Origin: Mucilaginibacter_A sp050954865
GTDB lineage: Bacteria; Bacteroidota; Bacteroidia; Sphingobacteriales; Sphingobacteriaceae
Assembly: GCA_050954865.1 (NCBI GenBank)
Contig: JBPBQN010000082.1
Span: 23,428-87,427, forward strand
Reading direction: 5' to 3'
Length of the DNA: 64,000 nt
Positions 18,460 through 27,514 of the stretch are shown here, piece by piece; the first letter of the stretch is position 1, and each line of letters begins with the position of its first letter. The notes beneath the pieces are model-generated. The model was not told where the DNA came from. It worked only from the letters and a program-made list of their open reading frames with translations, and searched no databases. Both the position numbers and the translations under genes were made by a program.

Positions 18460-18888
18460 ATGGTGCAGCCAGTAAAAGTATCAGACGGCGAATTATATAC
18501 GCTTCAGCTTCCTTCAACAATGGAAAGTATAGCTCGTTTGGAAAGCTTGGTTGAAGAAATTTCAGAACGCTATCATGTGAGTGAAGATACTTTTGCCAAT
18601 ATGATGACTTGTTTAAATGAAGCATTAATCAACGCAATAATACATGGCAATCAATCTGATGCCAATAAAACTGTTTATATAAATGCAGAAGTAAAAGACC
18701 AGAAAAAAATTATCTGGACGGTTGCTGATGAAGGTCTGGGTTTTGATTATAACAATATCCCAGACCCAACAGCTCCGGAAAACCTGGAAAAGCTGACTGG
18801 TCGTGGTGTTTTTATCATCAAACATCTGGCAGATCAATTTATTTTCAATGCGCGTGGCAATGAAGTAGAACTGCATTTTAAAATTTGA
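18460..18888 (+). CDS. Anti-sigma-factor serine kinase-like ATPase (RsbW family)
   Basis: 142 residues forming a single GHKL ATPase domain: N-box NEALINAIIHGN, G1 box DEGLGFDYNNIPDP and G2 box GRGVFIIKHLAD. Such proteins in the RsbW/SpoIIAB group phosphorylate anti-anti-sigma factors or bind sigma factors. No sigma factor or STAS-domain partner lies nearby, so the target is unknown. It starts 2 bp after the DUF4175 stop and ends 3 bp before ybeY. Confidence 0.85.
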   Translation: MVQPVKVSDGELYTLQLPSTMESIARLESLVEEISERYHVSEDTFANMMTCLNEALINAIIHGNQSDANKTVYINAEVKDQKKIIWTVADEGLGFDYNNIPDPTAPENLEKLTGRGVFIIKHLADQFIFNARGNEVELHFKI

Positions 18889-18891
18889 TAA

Positions 18892-19329
18892 ATGCCTGCT
18901 AAAATTAATTTTTTTACAGAGGAAATTGATTTCAAACTAAAAAATAAAAAGCAGTTACGCAGCTGGATTGAAGAAACAATTGTTGCCGAAAACTATGTAC
19001 TAAAAGAAGTAAATTACATCTTTTGCACGGATGCTTATTTGCTGAAAATCAACCAGGATTATTTGCAGCATGATACTTACACCGATGTTATCACTTTTGA
19101 TAATTCTGAAGTGAAAAATGAAGTGGTTAGTGATATTTTTATATCGGTAGAAAGAGTATCCGAAAATGCAAAAAATTATCAACTAACTGTTTTACAGGAA
19201 CTTTATCGCGTAATGATTCATGGTGCGCTGCATTTATCGGGCTATAAAGATAAAACGCCAAAAGATAAAAAACTGATGACGGAAAAGGAAAATTTTTACC
19301 TGGCCCGGATTTCCGACTATGTAAAATAA
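18892..19329 (+). CDS. ybeY: Endoribonuclease YbeY
   Basis: Zinc-dependent RNase for 16S rRNA 3'-end maturation and ribosome quality control. 145 residues with TDVITFDNSE and the metal motif MIHGALHLSGYKDKTPKDKKLM. The third ligand of the proteobacterial HGxLHLxGYDH motif is replaced by the KDKTP form that is usual in Bacteroidota. It lies 3 bp behind the anti-sigma kinase gene and 22 bp ahead of glutathione peroxidase. Confidence 0.93.
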   Translation: MPAKINFFTEEIDFKLKNKKQLRSWIEETIVAENYVLKEVNYIFCTDAYLLKINQDYLQHDTYTDVITFDNSEVKNEVVSDIFISVERVSENAKNYQLTVLQELYRVMIHGALHLSGYKDKTPKDKKLMTEKENFYLARISDYVK

Positions 19330-19351
19330 CTTATATTTACCGAAAAAAATC

Positions 19352-19864
19352 ATGATCAAATCATTTGCGATAATATTTGCTTTGCTTTTTACGGCACCAG
19401 GCTCGGTGTATGATTTTAAGCTGAAAACCATCGACGGAAAAAACTTTAATCTAGCTGCTTATAAAGGCAAAAAATTGCTGATTGTAAACACCGCTTCTAA
19501 ATGTGGTTTTACGCCGCAATATGCTGAATTACAGAAACTGGCTGATCAGTATAAAGATAAAGTTGTTGTAGTTGGATTTCCGGCTAATAATTTTGGCGGA
19601 CAAGAGCCCGGTGCAAATTTAGCCATCAAAGAATTTTGCCAGAAAAACTACGGCGTTACCTTCCCGCTAAGCGAAAAAGTGAGCGTAAAAGGCGATGACA
19701 TTTCTCCTTTATTTAAGTTTTTGACAACTACGGCTAATCCTGATTTTACAGGAGATATCCAGTGGAATTTTGAAAAGTTTTTGATTGATGAGAATGGAAA
19801 ATTAGTACACCGTTTCCGTTCAAGTGTTAAACCACTTTCAACAGAATTGACCAGTCAGCTTTAA
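19352..19864 (+). CDS. Glutathione peroxidase-family thiol peroxidase
   Basis: 170 residues; reduces hydroperoxides, in bacteria usually with thioredoxin. The peroxidatic residue is Cys51 in NTASKCGFTPQY, so it is not a selenoprotein; Gln in FGGQEPG and Trp in IQWNFEKFLID complete the active site. The first about 18 residues (MIKSFAIIFALLFTAPG) look like a signal peptide, so export to the periplasm is likely. A terminator shared with aat follows. Confidence 0.92.
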   Translation: MIKSFAIIFALLFTAPGSVYDFKLKTIDGKNFNLAAYKGKKLLIVNTASKCGFTPQYAELQKLADQYKDKVVVVGFPANNFGGQEPGANLAIKEFCQKNYGVTFPLSEKVSVKGDDISPLFKFLTTTANPDFTGDIQWNFEKFLIDENGKLVHRFRSSVKPLSTELTSQL

Positions 19865-19880
19865 AAAAAGTATGGTAAAA

Positions 19881-19914
19881 AGAGCTTCCTTAAAATTAAG
19901 GAAGCTCTTTTTTT
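19881..19914. terminator. Bidirectional terminator between gpx and aat
   Basis: AGAGCTTCCTT with AAGGAAGCTCT around AAAATT, with A and T tracts outside. It ends the plus-strand genes and abuts the stop of aat. Confidence 0.9.
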
Positions 19915-20539
19915 ATGCCAGAAAAGTTTGAAATTCTGCTCTGCTGATCATTTTTGCGCCTAAAGATTCCAGATGTTCAGTGTGCATCTGGCAATCAATC
20001 AACTCATAGTTTTTTTGCTGACATAAAGCTATTAAAGCAACTTTAGAAGCATTGCTAACGTTGCTAAACATACTTTCTCCGCAGAAAATACGCGTTAATT
20101 CTACACCGTATAAACCGCCTGCTAAACTACCGTTTTGCCAAACTTCTACCGAATGTGCTTTGCCTTGTTTATTCAACTCAAGGTAAGCGTTTTCCATTTC
20201 GGGCGTAATCCAGGTGCCGTTTTGTCCTTCACGATAAACGCTTGCACAAGCGCGAATCACTGCCGAAAAATCCTGATTAAAAGTAACTTCAAATTTATTT
20301 GCATTTAGCACCTGACGCATACTTTTAGCTATTTTCAATTCCTGCGGAAATAACACAAACCGTTCATGCGGCGAATACCACAAAATGGGTTCGTTATGAC
20401 TATACCACGGAAAAATACCTGCAGCATAAGCTTTAAGCAACCTTTGGGTTGATAAATCTCCGCCGATAGCCAGCAAACCATCAGGCTCAGCTAATATCGG
20501 ATCTGGAAAAATCAGACGATCATCCAACTGAAAAATCAT
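19913..20539 (-). CDS. aat: Leucyl/phenylalanyl-tRNA-protein transferase
   Basis: Adds Leu or Phe from aminoacyl-tRNA to N-terminal Lys/Arg of proteins, making N-degrons for ClpS/ClpAP. 208 residues with the family signature GIFPWYSHNEPILWYSPHERFVLFP, FACxSV-type region CASVYREGQNGTWITPEM, and GESMFSNVSNASKVAL. Length is normal. It stands alone; ClpS and ClpA are not in the window. Confidence 0.95.
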   Translation of the reverse strand: MIFQLDDRLIFPDPILAEPDGLLAIGGDLSTQRLLKAYAAGIFPWYSHNEPILWYSPHERFVLFPQELKIAKSMRQVLNANKFEVTFNQDFSAVIRACASVYREGQNGTWITPEMENAYLELNKQGKAHSVEVWQNGSLAGGLYGVELTRIFCGESMFSNVSNASKVALIALCQQKNYELIDCQMHTEHLESLGAKMISRAEFQTFLA

Positions 20540-20679
20540 AAACCCAGTTCCAATTTTATTTTCATTTCGTTTACAAAGTCAATTCTATAATTTTTTACTT
20601 CTTTTAAAGTTAAAATGTTTGAGTTCATCAAAATTTTAAACGCTAAGAACCTGTTTAAATTTGGATCAGAATCATTACA

Positions 20680-20693
20680 ATGCTTCTTTTATG
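20680..20693 (-). repeat. Dispersed motif copy
   Basis: Plus-strand ATGCTTCTTTTATG followed by CCATTAAATTTTG. Faces the copy at 20761. Confidence 0.8.
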
Positions 20694-20760
20694 CCATTAA
20701 ATTTTGCTTTATAATTGGTGTAGATAGAAGAATTCATTGAAAACTCACCAAATTTTAGGT

Positions 20761-20774
20761 GATAAAAGAAGCAT
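20761..20774 (+). repeat. Dispersed motif copy, exact
   Basis: GATAAAAGAAGCAT preceded by CAAATTTTAGGT. With the 20680 copy it makes a widely spaced inverted pair (67 bp between). Confidence 0.85.
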
Positions 20775-20818
20775 AAGCACAATCTTAAATGAAATCTAAA
20801 CCAGCTTTTAAATTAGCA

Positions 20819-20832
20819 ATGCTTCTTTTATT
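20819..20832 (-). repeat. Dispersed motif copy
   Basis: Plus-strand ATGCTTCTTTTATT followed by GCATAAAAAAACTG, running into the terminator. Confidence 0.7.
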
Positions 20833-20839
20833 GCATAAA

Positions 20840-20877
20840 AAAACTGCTTTCCGGTTTAGAAAAAGCAGCTTTTTTTA
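20840..20877 (-). terminator. Terminator of the amidohydrolase operon
   Basis: CTGCTTT and AAAGCAG arms around CCGGTTTAGAA with A/T tracts on both sides, just behind the stop at 20892. Confidence 0.75.
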
Positions 20878-20891
20878 TAAACAGTTTGAAA

Positions 20892-22205
20892 TTACAATTT
20901 GGCTTCTACGCCATATTTTCCGGCAAATTTTTTATACAATTGCTTGTGCAAATTATCCAAGTTGATGTTTCTTCCCTGAATGAAAGCGGTTTCCACATCA
21001 ATCGTAATCATATCCAGCGCATCGCCTTTGGAAATGAAAAGGTTGGCATCTTTACCAACTTCTAAGCTTCCGGTAGTTTTATCGATACCTAATATTTTGG
21101 CGTTATTTAAAGTGATCATTTCTACCGCCTGTTCTTTAGTTAAACCATAACCAACCGCTTCGCCAGCCTCAAAAGGCAGGTTGCGTTGTCGCCAAAAACC
21201 AATGCCGGTTAAACCATATAATACGCCTGCATCCTGCAAAATTTTGGGTAATTTGTAAGGAAGGTAAACATCGTCTTCGTCTTTATCCGGCAACGTTTGG
21301 GTTTCTTTTAGGATAACCGGCACATTGTTTTCCTTCAAAATATCCGCAATTAAATTGGATTCTTTTCCGCCAACCACTACTTCTTTTATGCCATATTTTT
21401 TGGCAAAAGCAATAGATTGAATAATCTCTTTCGAGCCATCAGCATTTACAAAAAGTTTTTTGCTGCCATTGAATAAACCTTTCATCGCCTCAAAGCGCAG
21501 GTTGATAACTTTGGGTTTCGCCTCTACATACGCTTTTGCTTCGGTAAAATAGCTATTTAAATTATCAATGATTTTTTGCGCACGTTCGGCTGGCGTTTCC
21601 TGTGCGGCAACTCCGGGAGTTGCTGCTCCTCGCCTGCCTCGTGCAGCGCGGGCCACCGGCCAGTTTAAATGCACACCAATATCCGTTTTATAAGCCGCAT
21701 CCTGCCAGTTCCAGGCATCTAACTGAACCACAGATGATTGACCGGAAATTATGCCACCTTCCGGCGTGGGTTGTGCCAACAAAATACCGTTGGAACGAAC
21801 GGTTGGAATCACTTTAGAATCTGTATTGTAAGCAATTATAGAACGAACGTTAGCATTCAGATCGCCAACTTCTTCGTTATCAATCGTTGCCCGAACGGAT
21901 TCAAACTCCACCAAACCCAATGAAGTAATTGGTGCGATAAAACCCGGATAAACCTGTTTTCCGTTCGCCGAAATTACCTCGCTAAAAGAAGCATTGGGCG
22001 CAGTGCCGCTACCGATAGCCGTAATTTTGCCTTTATCAAAAGCAATGTAACCGTTTTCAATTACCTGCCCATTACCAACGTGAATGGTTGCGCCGGTAAT
22101 TAAAATGGATTTAGTTTGCGATTTTGCGGGAGAAATATTAGCCTGACCAAATGCGAGCATCGTACTCAGCACCAATCCGCCAAAACTTAAAAATATTTTT
22201 TTCAT
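20892..22205 (-). CDS. Amidohydrolase-family exported protein, active site degenerate
   Basis: 437 residues with a signal peptide (MKKIFLSFGGLVLSTMLAFGQ). The amidohydrolase scaffold is clear: N-terminal small beta domain (ITGATIHVGNGQVIENGYIAFDKGKITAIG), and the C-terminal LTKEQAVEMITLNNAKILGIDKTTGSLEVGKDANLFI. At the place of the metal-binding HxH after the PG turn it reads YPGFIAPITSLG, so the His pair is missing and it may not be catalytic. It is 18 bp behind the second fragment of the split amidohydrolase; the two products may work together at the cell envelope. Confidence 0.8.
   Translation of the reverse strand: MKKIFLSFGGLVLSTMLAFGQANISPAKSQTKSILITGATIHVGNGQVIENGYIAFDKGKITAIGSGTAPNASFSEVISANGKQVYPGFIAPITSLGLVEFESVRATIDNEEVGDLNANVRSIIAYNTDSKVIPTVRSNGILLAQPTPEGGIISGQSSVVQLDAWNWQDAAYKTDIGVHLNWPVARAARGRRGAATPGVAAQETPAERAQKIIDNLNSYFTEAKAYVEAKPKVINLRFEAMKGLFNGSKKLFVNADGSKEIIQSIAFAKKYGIKEVVVGGKESNLIADILKENNVPVILKETQTLPDKDEDDVYLPYKLPKILQDAGVLYGLTGIGFWRQRNLPFEAGEAVGYGLTKEQAVEMITLNNAKILGIDKTTGSLEVGKDANLFISKGDALDMITIDVETAFIQGRNINLDNLHKQLYKKFAGKYGVEAKL
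21981..21994 (+). repeat. Dispersed motif copy in amidohydrolase gene
   Basis: GCTAAAAGAAGCAT after AAATTACCTC; on the minus strand it is read as NASFSE. Confidence 0.65.
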
Positions 22206-22223
22206 GGTTGATTTAATTGGAGA

Positions 22224-22802
22224 TTAATGTTGAATCTGATTTTGACCGATAACGGTTTCTTTGACCACAAACTGATCTTCTTCCAGCGTTGTGCATTCGT
22301 ACAAACGCCTACGCTGTGCAGTTGGCCGTTGCGCATTGGAACCTGCGTTCTTGGCTTCAATCATTTTCTGGATGATGCGGCCTTCATCGGCTTTCATCGC
22401 TTTTTGCTTGGCTGCATCTGCATCATAATCCCAGTATGGAATGCCATCTACATAAGTTTTTTCGGCAACGGCATAAATGGATAACGGATTTGCCGACCAC
22501 AACACTAAATCCGCATCTTTCCCGGCTTTGATGCTCCCGATTTTTTGATCAACATGCATCATTTTGGCTGGATTTAAGGTAACTAATTTCAGCGCGTCTT
22601 CCTCGCTCATTTTTCCGTAAGCAACTGCTTTTCCGGCTTCCTGATTCAACCGGCGCGCCATTTCCGCATCATCAGAATTAAAACCGGTTAAAACGCCAAC
22701 CTCGTGCATCAGCTTGCCGTTGTACGGAATCGCCTCTGCAACTTCCATTTTGTAGGCCCACCAATCCGAAAAAGTAGAACCGGCAATGTTGTGCGCCTTC
22801 AT
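22224..22802 (-). pseudogene. C-terminal fragment of a frameshifted amidohydrolase
   Basis: 192 residues beginning MKAHNIAGSTFSDWWAYKMEVAEA, which is internal sequence of a long amidohydrolase and not a natural N-terminus. It carries the Asp of the metal site (GFNSDDAEMARRL) and the closing ALKLVTLNPAKMMHVDQKIGSIKAGKDADLVLW. Its first ATG overlaps the stop of the preceding fragment as ATGA. Reading across the overlap, one more A in the run before TGAAGG would rejoin KVADK with MKAHN in one frame. So this is best seen as the second part of the gene at 22799-25303. Confidence 0.85.
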
Positions 22803-25303
22803 TTATCAGCCACTTTATAACCTTCTAAAATATGGGTAAACGTATTGATTTTGAAACCCATCGAATCGGCTACGTGCATCAGCATATTGATTTCAGATTG
22901 CACGTACGAGTGGCAGGTAATATGGCGCGTATCGTTCAAAATCTCCACCAAAGCGTCCAACTCCAGATCACGCCGAACCGTGTTTCCTTTTACGGCACGC
23001 GCTGCTTTGTACTCTTTGGCACGGGTAAAAGCATCAACATAAACCTGCTCTACGCCCATGCGCGTTTGCGGGAAACGCACATTTGCCGCGCCGAAAGCTG
23101 CCTGGTTGTTACTTTGCTTTACGTTTTCGCCTAAAGCAAATTTGATAAAACCCGGACTGCCTTCAAACTTCATCTGATCCGGCATTACGCCCCAGCGATG
23201 CTTAATTAACTGCGTTTGTCCGCCAATTGGGTTGGCCGAACCGTGCAAAATATGCGAAGTGGTTACGCCGCCAGCCAGTTGCCGGTATAATTCAATATCT
23301 TCCGAATTTAAAACATCTGCAATACGCACTTCCGCAGAAACCGCCTGGCTGCCTTCGTTAATGCCGCCGGTTGCAGCAATGTGCGAATGCTCATCCACAA
23401 TTCCGGCCGTAATTTGCTTGCCGGTTGCATCGATCACTTTTGCACCCGCGGCAGCTATATTTTTGCCTACTGCTTTTATTTTGCCATTTTCAATCAGTAC
23501 ATCGGCATTTTTCAGGATGCCTTCTTTTTCATTCGTCCAAACGGTTGCATTTTTAAATAAAACCGTTTCTGCTTTGGGAATTTGTGCATTGCCAAAAGCC
23601 ATGAACGGAAATATTACCGGGCCAACATTTGTATTGTTTTTTGGCGTTGGGCGAGATGACTGCATTGTTCCTGCTGCGGTAGAAACTGCTGTCCATTTAG
23701 TGGCTGTTCCATCCGGCAAAATACCTTCGCCGCGTAAGGTTATGGGTGAAGTTGAAGCCAAATATCCGCTTAAACGAATATTGCCTGTAGGATTATCTTT
23801 CAGGTCGAAGTAAATATTAACCTGATCACCTGTACGTAAAAAAGTTCCTTGTGTGCGGGAACTGTCTGCACCGTTTCTACTTACGTTTACGGTATAAGTT
23901 GGTATGCCCGAAGCAGCAGGAGTACCATTAACCCGAAGCGATAAAGCAGGCAAACCATCACCGGTTAAATTGTATGTTCCGCTTAAATCTGCCACGTTAA
24001 GTTTGGCAACCACGTACTGACGGCCTTCCACCCAATTCTCATAAATCACATTGTCTTTTTTGAAAACGCTGCTTGAAGTAATGATGAAATTCGCCATTTT
24101 ACCTTTGGCCAGCGTACCTACTTTATCACTGATGCCCAGCATTTCGGCTGGTGTTTGGGTTACTGCTTTTATCGCCTGTTTTTCAGTCAAGCCGAAATCA
24201 ACAGCGGTGCGAAGGTTTGTCCAAAACTCGCGTGAATTTTCCAGTCCGTAAGAAGTAATGGCAAAACGGATTCCGGCTTTTTCTAAAGTTGCCGGATTGG
24301 TTGGTGCCAGTTCCCAATGCTTCATCTGTTCATAAGTGATGTTGCGCGCATCAAAAGGATCGGTTACATCATAAGGCTGCGGAAAATCAAGCGGAATAAT
24401 AAAACTTGCACCCGTTGCTTTCATTTCATTGATACGCTGGTATTCTTTTCCATCTGATTTATAGAGATAAGTTTTACCAAATTCCTTTCCAATTTTAGCT
24501 GCGCGGACGGTGCTCAGCGGATCTGTTACCTCAAATATCTGCGGCAAATTTTGTTCTTTATTAAAATCATCCAAAGAAATATTATACTCTTCTTTTTGAT
24601 TTTTGTACCAGGCCGCATCGTAGTACGTTTGGCGGATCAACGCAATTACGCCCATTAGCGAAGTTGGATAATTGGTTGCTGCGGTGCCTTTGCTGAAAGA
24701 ATAATGTGCTGCCGACTGGTCGTTTAGCATTACTTCATTATCACGTTCATCACCCAAAGAAACCGCCACCGAAGTGCCGCGCGCAATGCCGTCATGGATA
24801 AGCGATTGCACAGCGCCAAAACCGTTTCTTTTAAAATCCGCAGCAGCCAATACATTCACATGGAAAACCGCTTTGGCATTCATTTCCGGCTTGATGGCTT
24901 CATTCCAACCGTAAGCACCAGGTTTTGTGGAAACCGGCGTATTTGTCCGGTTAAAACCGCCTCCACCTGCTCCGCCCGGACCGAAAGCTTGTCGCGGTGC
25001 TTCCGGCATACCGTAAGTTGTGTAAGCATCCACCAATCCGGGATAAATAAATTTTCCTTTCAGATCGATTACTACATAACCTTTTGGAATGGCCAGATTT
25101 TGTCCAACAGATTCGATCAAACGGTCTTTAATCAGCAAAGTTCCGTTTGTAATCGTTTGATCAGCATTGACAATAATTGTTGCATTGGTAAATGCGTATT
25201 GCCCCGGCCGGATATCCCACGCACCGTTTACAGGATAAGTTTCCTGTGCGCTGGAATAGTTGTAGATGAGCAGGGCAAAACAAAAAAGTAAAAGTTTTTT
25301 CAT
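22799..25303 (-). pseudogene. Amidohydrolase, N-terminal part up to a frameshift
   Basis: 834 residues from the ATG at 25303, with signal peptide MKKLLLFCFALLIYNYSSAQ. Two amidohydrolase units are fused. The first (to about residue 450) lacks an HxH. The second has the metal-binding DEHSHIA and THILEGY, but stops at KVADK, before its catalytic Asp, which is encoded in the next frame (22224-22802). The frame also opens further upstream, to 25405, but that extension has no signal-peptide character. Whether the lesion is real, a sequencing error in an A run, or overcome by recoding or ATGA coupling cannot be decided here. Confidence 0.85.
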
Positions 25304-25440
25304 TCTGTAAATAGTTTTTTGCTTAAATATATTGATTAGCGTTATCAGAAATAAATTTTTGCTATAATTAATGTTTTTGTTACACAATTTACTTGATTTC
25401 ATCAATCTGAAATTAGCCCGTATATTCGCTCAAATTATTA

Positions 25441-25454
25441 ATACTTCTTTTATG
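25441..25454 (-). repeat. Dispersed motif copy overlapping a start codon
   Basis: Plus-strand ATACTTCTTTTATG; the last ATG is the likely start of the next gene. Confidence 0.75.
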
Positions 25455-25895
25455 TACTCTTTTTTCAAATATTTTCACTCTGGCTTACGCTATGTAGTTT
25501 TGATTTTAGTGCTTGCGGCAATTATTCAATCACTTTTAGGCTGGATGGGTAAAAAAACTTATACTGAAGGCAACCGAAAAATCAATCTTTTTGCGTTGAT
25601 TTCTGTACATACACAACTGATTATCGGGTTGATTTTATACTTCCTCAGTCCGCTGGTAAATTTCTCCGGAGCAACTATGAAAGATCCAATCGCACGCTAC
25701 TGGACAGTCGAGCATATTACCATGATGATTATCGCTATTGTGCTAATTACGGTTGGATATTCCCGCTCCAAACGTGTTTTGTTACCTGAAAAAAAGCATT
25801 TTAATATCTTTATTTTCTACTTTTTGGCATTAATAATTGTCATTGTTACACTTATTTTAAGCGGAAGAGGCGTATTAAACGTGTCAAAACAGTAA
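25452..25895 (+). CDS. Four-helix membrane protein, cytochrome b561-like in shape
   Basis: 147 residues from ATG 25452 (MYSFFKYFHSGLRYVVL). Four hydrophobic helices are evident (YVVLILVLAAIIQSLLGW; LFALISVHTQLIIGLILYFL; HITMMIIAIVLITVGY; IFIFYFLALIIVIVTLIL). His residues FHSGLR, SVHTQL and VEHITM sit at helix ends or within helices and could bind haem, but there is no proof. Function unknown. The frame opens 81 bp earlier, but this start matches the conserved helix beginning. It is divergent from the amidohydrolases. Confidence 0.75.
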   Translation: MYSFFKYFHSGLRYVVLILVLAAIIQSLLGWMGKKTYTEGNRKINLFALISVHTQLIIGLILYFLSPLVNFSGATMKDPIARYWTVEHITMMIIAIVLITVGYSRSKRVLLPEKKHFNIFIFYFLALIIVIVTLILSGRGVLNVSKQ

Positions 25896-25910
25896 ATATT
25901 TTCAAAAAAA

Positions 25911-25941
25911 TTTGGAAACTCATTTTTCTTTCTAATATTTG
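25911..25941 (+). promoter_or_regulatory. Possible promoter of the trp operon
   Basis: TTTG at 25911 and TAATATTTG at 25933, 18 bp apart. This resembles the Bacteroidota -33 (TTTG) and -7 (TAnnTTTG) boxes, with one extra base in the -7 box. If real, the leader peptide would start only a few bases after the transcript start. Confidence 0.35.
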
Positions 25942-25948
25942 TTAAATA

Positions 25949-26017
25949 ATGATTGATCATAAACATATTAACAACTGGCAGAGCTTTCCTAAAAAGAAAG
26001 TCGGATGGTGTTTTTGA
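25949..26017 (+). CDS. trpL: Candidate trp leader peptide
   Basis: A 22-codon frame starting MIDHKHINNW and ending KKKVGWCF before TGA. It has two Trp codons (codons 10 and 20), the second three codons before the end, and is followed 34 bp later by a terminator that precedes trpE. This is the layout expected for ribosome-mediated attenuation: stalling at Trp codons would decide whether the terminator forms. I could not draw a convincing antiterminator by eye. Confidence 0.6.
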   Translation: MIDHKHINNWQSFPKKKVGWCF

Positions 26018-26027
26018 TTTTTCCCAC

Positions 26028-26045
26028 CTAATCAATTATAAACCT
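26028..26045 (+). promoter_or_regulatory. Leader block shared with the 33-kb tRNA-like locus
   Basis: CTAATCAATTATAAACCT, followed by GATATGAA. The same word with one change (CTAACCAATTATAAACCT) occurs at 32972-32989 followed by AAATTATGA. Confidence 0.55.
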
Positions 26046-26051
26046 GATATG

Positions 26052-26083
26052 AACCCGGCCGCAACCACGTGCCGGGTTTTTTT
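26052..26083 (+). terminator. trp attenuator terminator upstream of trpE
   Basis: AACCCGGC and GCCGGGTT arms around an 11-nt loop, then seven T. It lies between the leader peptide and the trpE ATG (26093), so it must be bypassed for expression. Confidence 0.8.
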
Positions 26084-26092
26084 AATATCAAC

Positions 26093-27496
26093 ATGAAGTA
26101 TAAATTATCATCTACCTACAAAAAGCTTTTAGCCGATACCGCTACGCCGGTAAGCATCTACCTTAAACTGCGCGATGTCTTTCCGAACAGTTTATTGCTC
26201 GAAAGTTCTGATTACCACAGCCGCGAAAACAGCATGAGCTACATTTGCTGCGAACCGATTGCGGGCATGCTCTTGCGAAACGGAACGCTAACAAACCAGT
26301 ATCCCGATGGTACGAAACAGAATTTTGAAGCCGGGACATTTGACCTGGTAACGCACATTGAGGCTTTTTTAAAGGAATTTGAAACAACAGATGCGCTGCT
26401 AAAAATCACTTCTAACGGTTTGTTTGGTTATTTTTCGCATGAAGTGGTAGAGCATTTTGAAACCATCAAACTTAAAACCGAAGAAGATCATCGGGCCATT
26501 CCAACCATGCAATACTTCGTTTACCGATATATTATTGCGGTGGATCATTTTAAAAACGAGTTGTATATTTTTGAAAATAAGCTGGAAAATGATCCGCAGC
26601 CGTCTGGCTTAGAGCGGATTCAATACCTCATTCAAAACAAAAACTTCCCAGAATATCACTTCAATTTAAACGGCGAAGAAACTTCTAACTTAAAAGATGA
26701 AGAATTTATCGCGATTGTTGATAAGATGAAACAGCACATTATGCGCGGTGATGTTTTCCAGATTGTGCCTTCGCGCAACTTCAGTCAGCCGTTTCAGGGC
26801 GATGAATTTAACGTTTACCGCGCGCTGCGTTCCATCAATCCTTCGCCATATCTGTTTTATTTTGATTATGGTAATTTCAAGATTTTTGGTTCTTCGCCGG
26901 AAGCGCAAATCACCATAAAAAATAGAATTGCAACCATTTACCCAATTGCCGGAACATTTAAACGTACCGGCGATGATGAAAAAGACGCTCAACTGGCACG
27001 CGCTTTGGAAGCCGACCCGAAAGAATCCGCAGAACACGTGATGCTGGTAGATTTGGCGCGTAATGATTTGAGCCGTCATTGCACCAATGTGGAAGTGAAA
27101 GCTTTTAAAGAAGTGCAGTATTATTCGCACCTGATCCATCTGGTATCCCGTGTTTCGGGTAAAATAAAACCAGGCGTACCAACTTTTAAAGTTGTGGCAG
27201 ATACCTATCCGGCCGGCACTTTAAGCGGCGCACCAAAGTTCCGCGCGATGGAACTGATTGATCAATACGAGAAAGGTAAACGCAGTTTTTACAGCGGTGC
27301 CATTGGTTTTTTAGGTTTTAATGGCGATTTTAACCACGCCATCATCATTCGTTCGTTTTTAAGCAAAGCAAACGTTTTACATTACCAAGCCGGTGCCGGA
27401 ATTGTGGCAGATTCTATTCCGATTAGTGAATTGAACGAAGTGAATAATAAAGTAGCGGCCTTGCGCAAAGCCCTTGAAACTGCAGCCGAAATTTAA
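26093..27496 (+). CDS. trpE: Anthranilate synthase component I
   Basis: Chorismate to anthranilate with ammonia from TrpG; first step of Trp synthesis. 467 residues. The feedback-site segment LLESSD and the catalytic domain are present: MRGDVFQIVPSRNFSQPF, SPSPYLFYF-like INPSPYLFYFDYG, PIAGTFKRTG, EHVMLVDLARNDLSR, TYPAGTLSGAPKFRAMELI, and YSGAIGFLG. I start at ATG 26093 (MKYKLSSTYKK), because the earlier in-frame GTG at 26069 lies inside the terminator stem. It is followed 18 bp later by trpG, with a dispersed-motif copy filling that gap. Confidence 0.95.
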   Translation: MKYKLSSTYKKLLADTATPVSIYLKLRDVFPNSLLLESSDYHSRENSMSYICCEPIAGMLLRNGTLTNQYPDGTKQNFEAGTFDLVTHIEAFLKEFETTDALLKITSNGLFGYFSHEVVEHFETIKLKTEEDHRAIPTMQYFVYRYIIAVDHFKNELYIFENKLENDPQPSGLERIQYLIQNKNFPEYHFNLNGEETSNLKDEEFIAIVDKMKQHIMRGDVFQIVPSRNFSQPFQGDEFNVYRALRSINPSPYLFYFDYGNFKIFGSSPEAQITIKNRIATIYPIAGTFKRTGDDEKDAQLARALEADPKESAEHVMLVDLARNDLSRHCTNVEVKAFKEVQYYSHLIHLVSRVSGKIKPGVPTFKVVADTYPAGTLSGAPKFRAMELIDQYEKGKRSFYSGAIGFLGFNGDFNHAIIIRSFLSKANVLHYQAGAGIVADSIPISELNEVNNKVAALRKALETAAEI

Positions 27497-27499
27497 CCC

Positions 27500-27513
27500 G
27501 ATAAAAGAAGCAT
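27500..27513 (+). repeat. Dispersed motif copy, exact, between trpE and trpG
   Basis: GATAAAAGAAGCAT preceded by AAATTTAACCC (which includes the trpE stop). It fills nearly the whole 18-bp gap, one base before the trpG ATG. Confidence 0.9.
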
Positions 27514-27514
27514 C

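Larger units (their letters stand above)
20540..20891. other. Intergenic region with three motif copies
   Basis: 352 bp. It carries the aat promoter, three dispersed-motif copies (20680, 20761, 20819) and a terminator. No gene seen. Confidence 0.7.

Noticed and set aside
26069..26092. Upstream GTG start for trpE
   Set aside because: The GTG lies in the loop and stem of the terminator; MKYKLSSTYKK at 26093 is the natural N-terminus.
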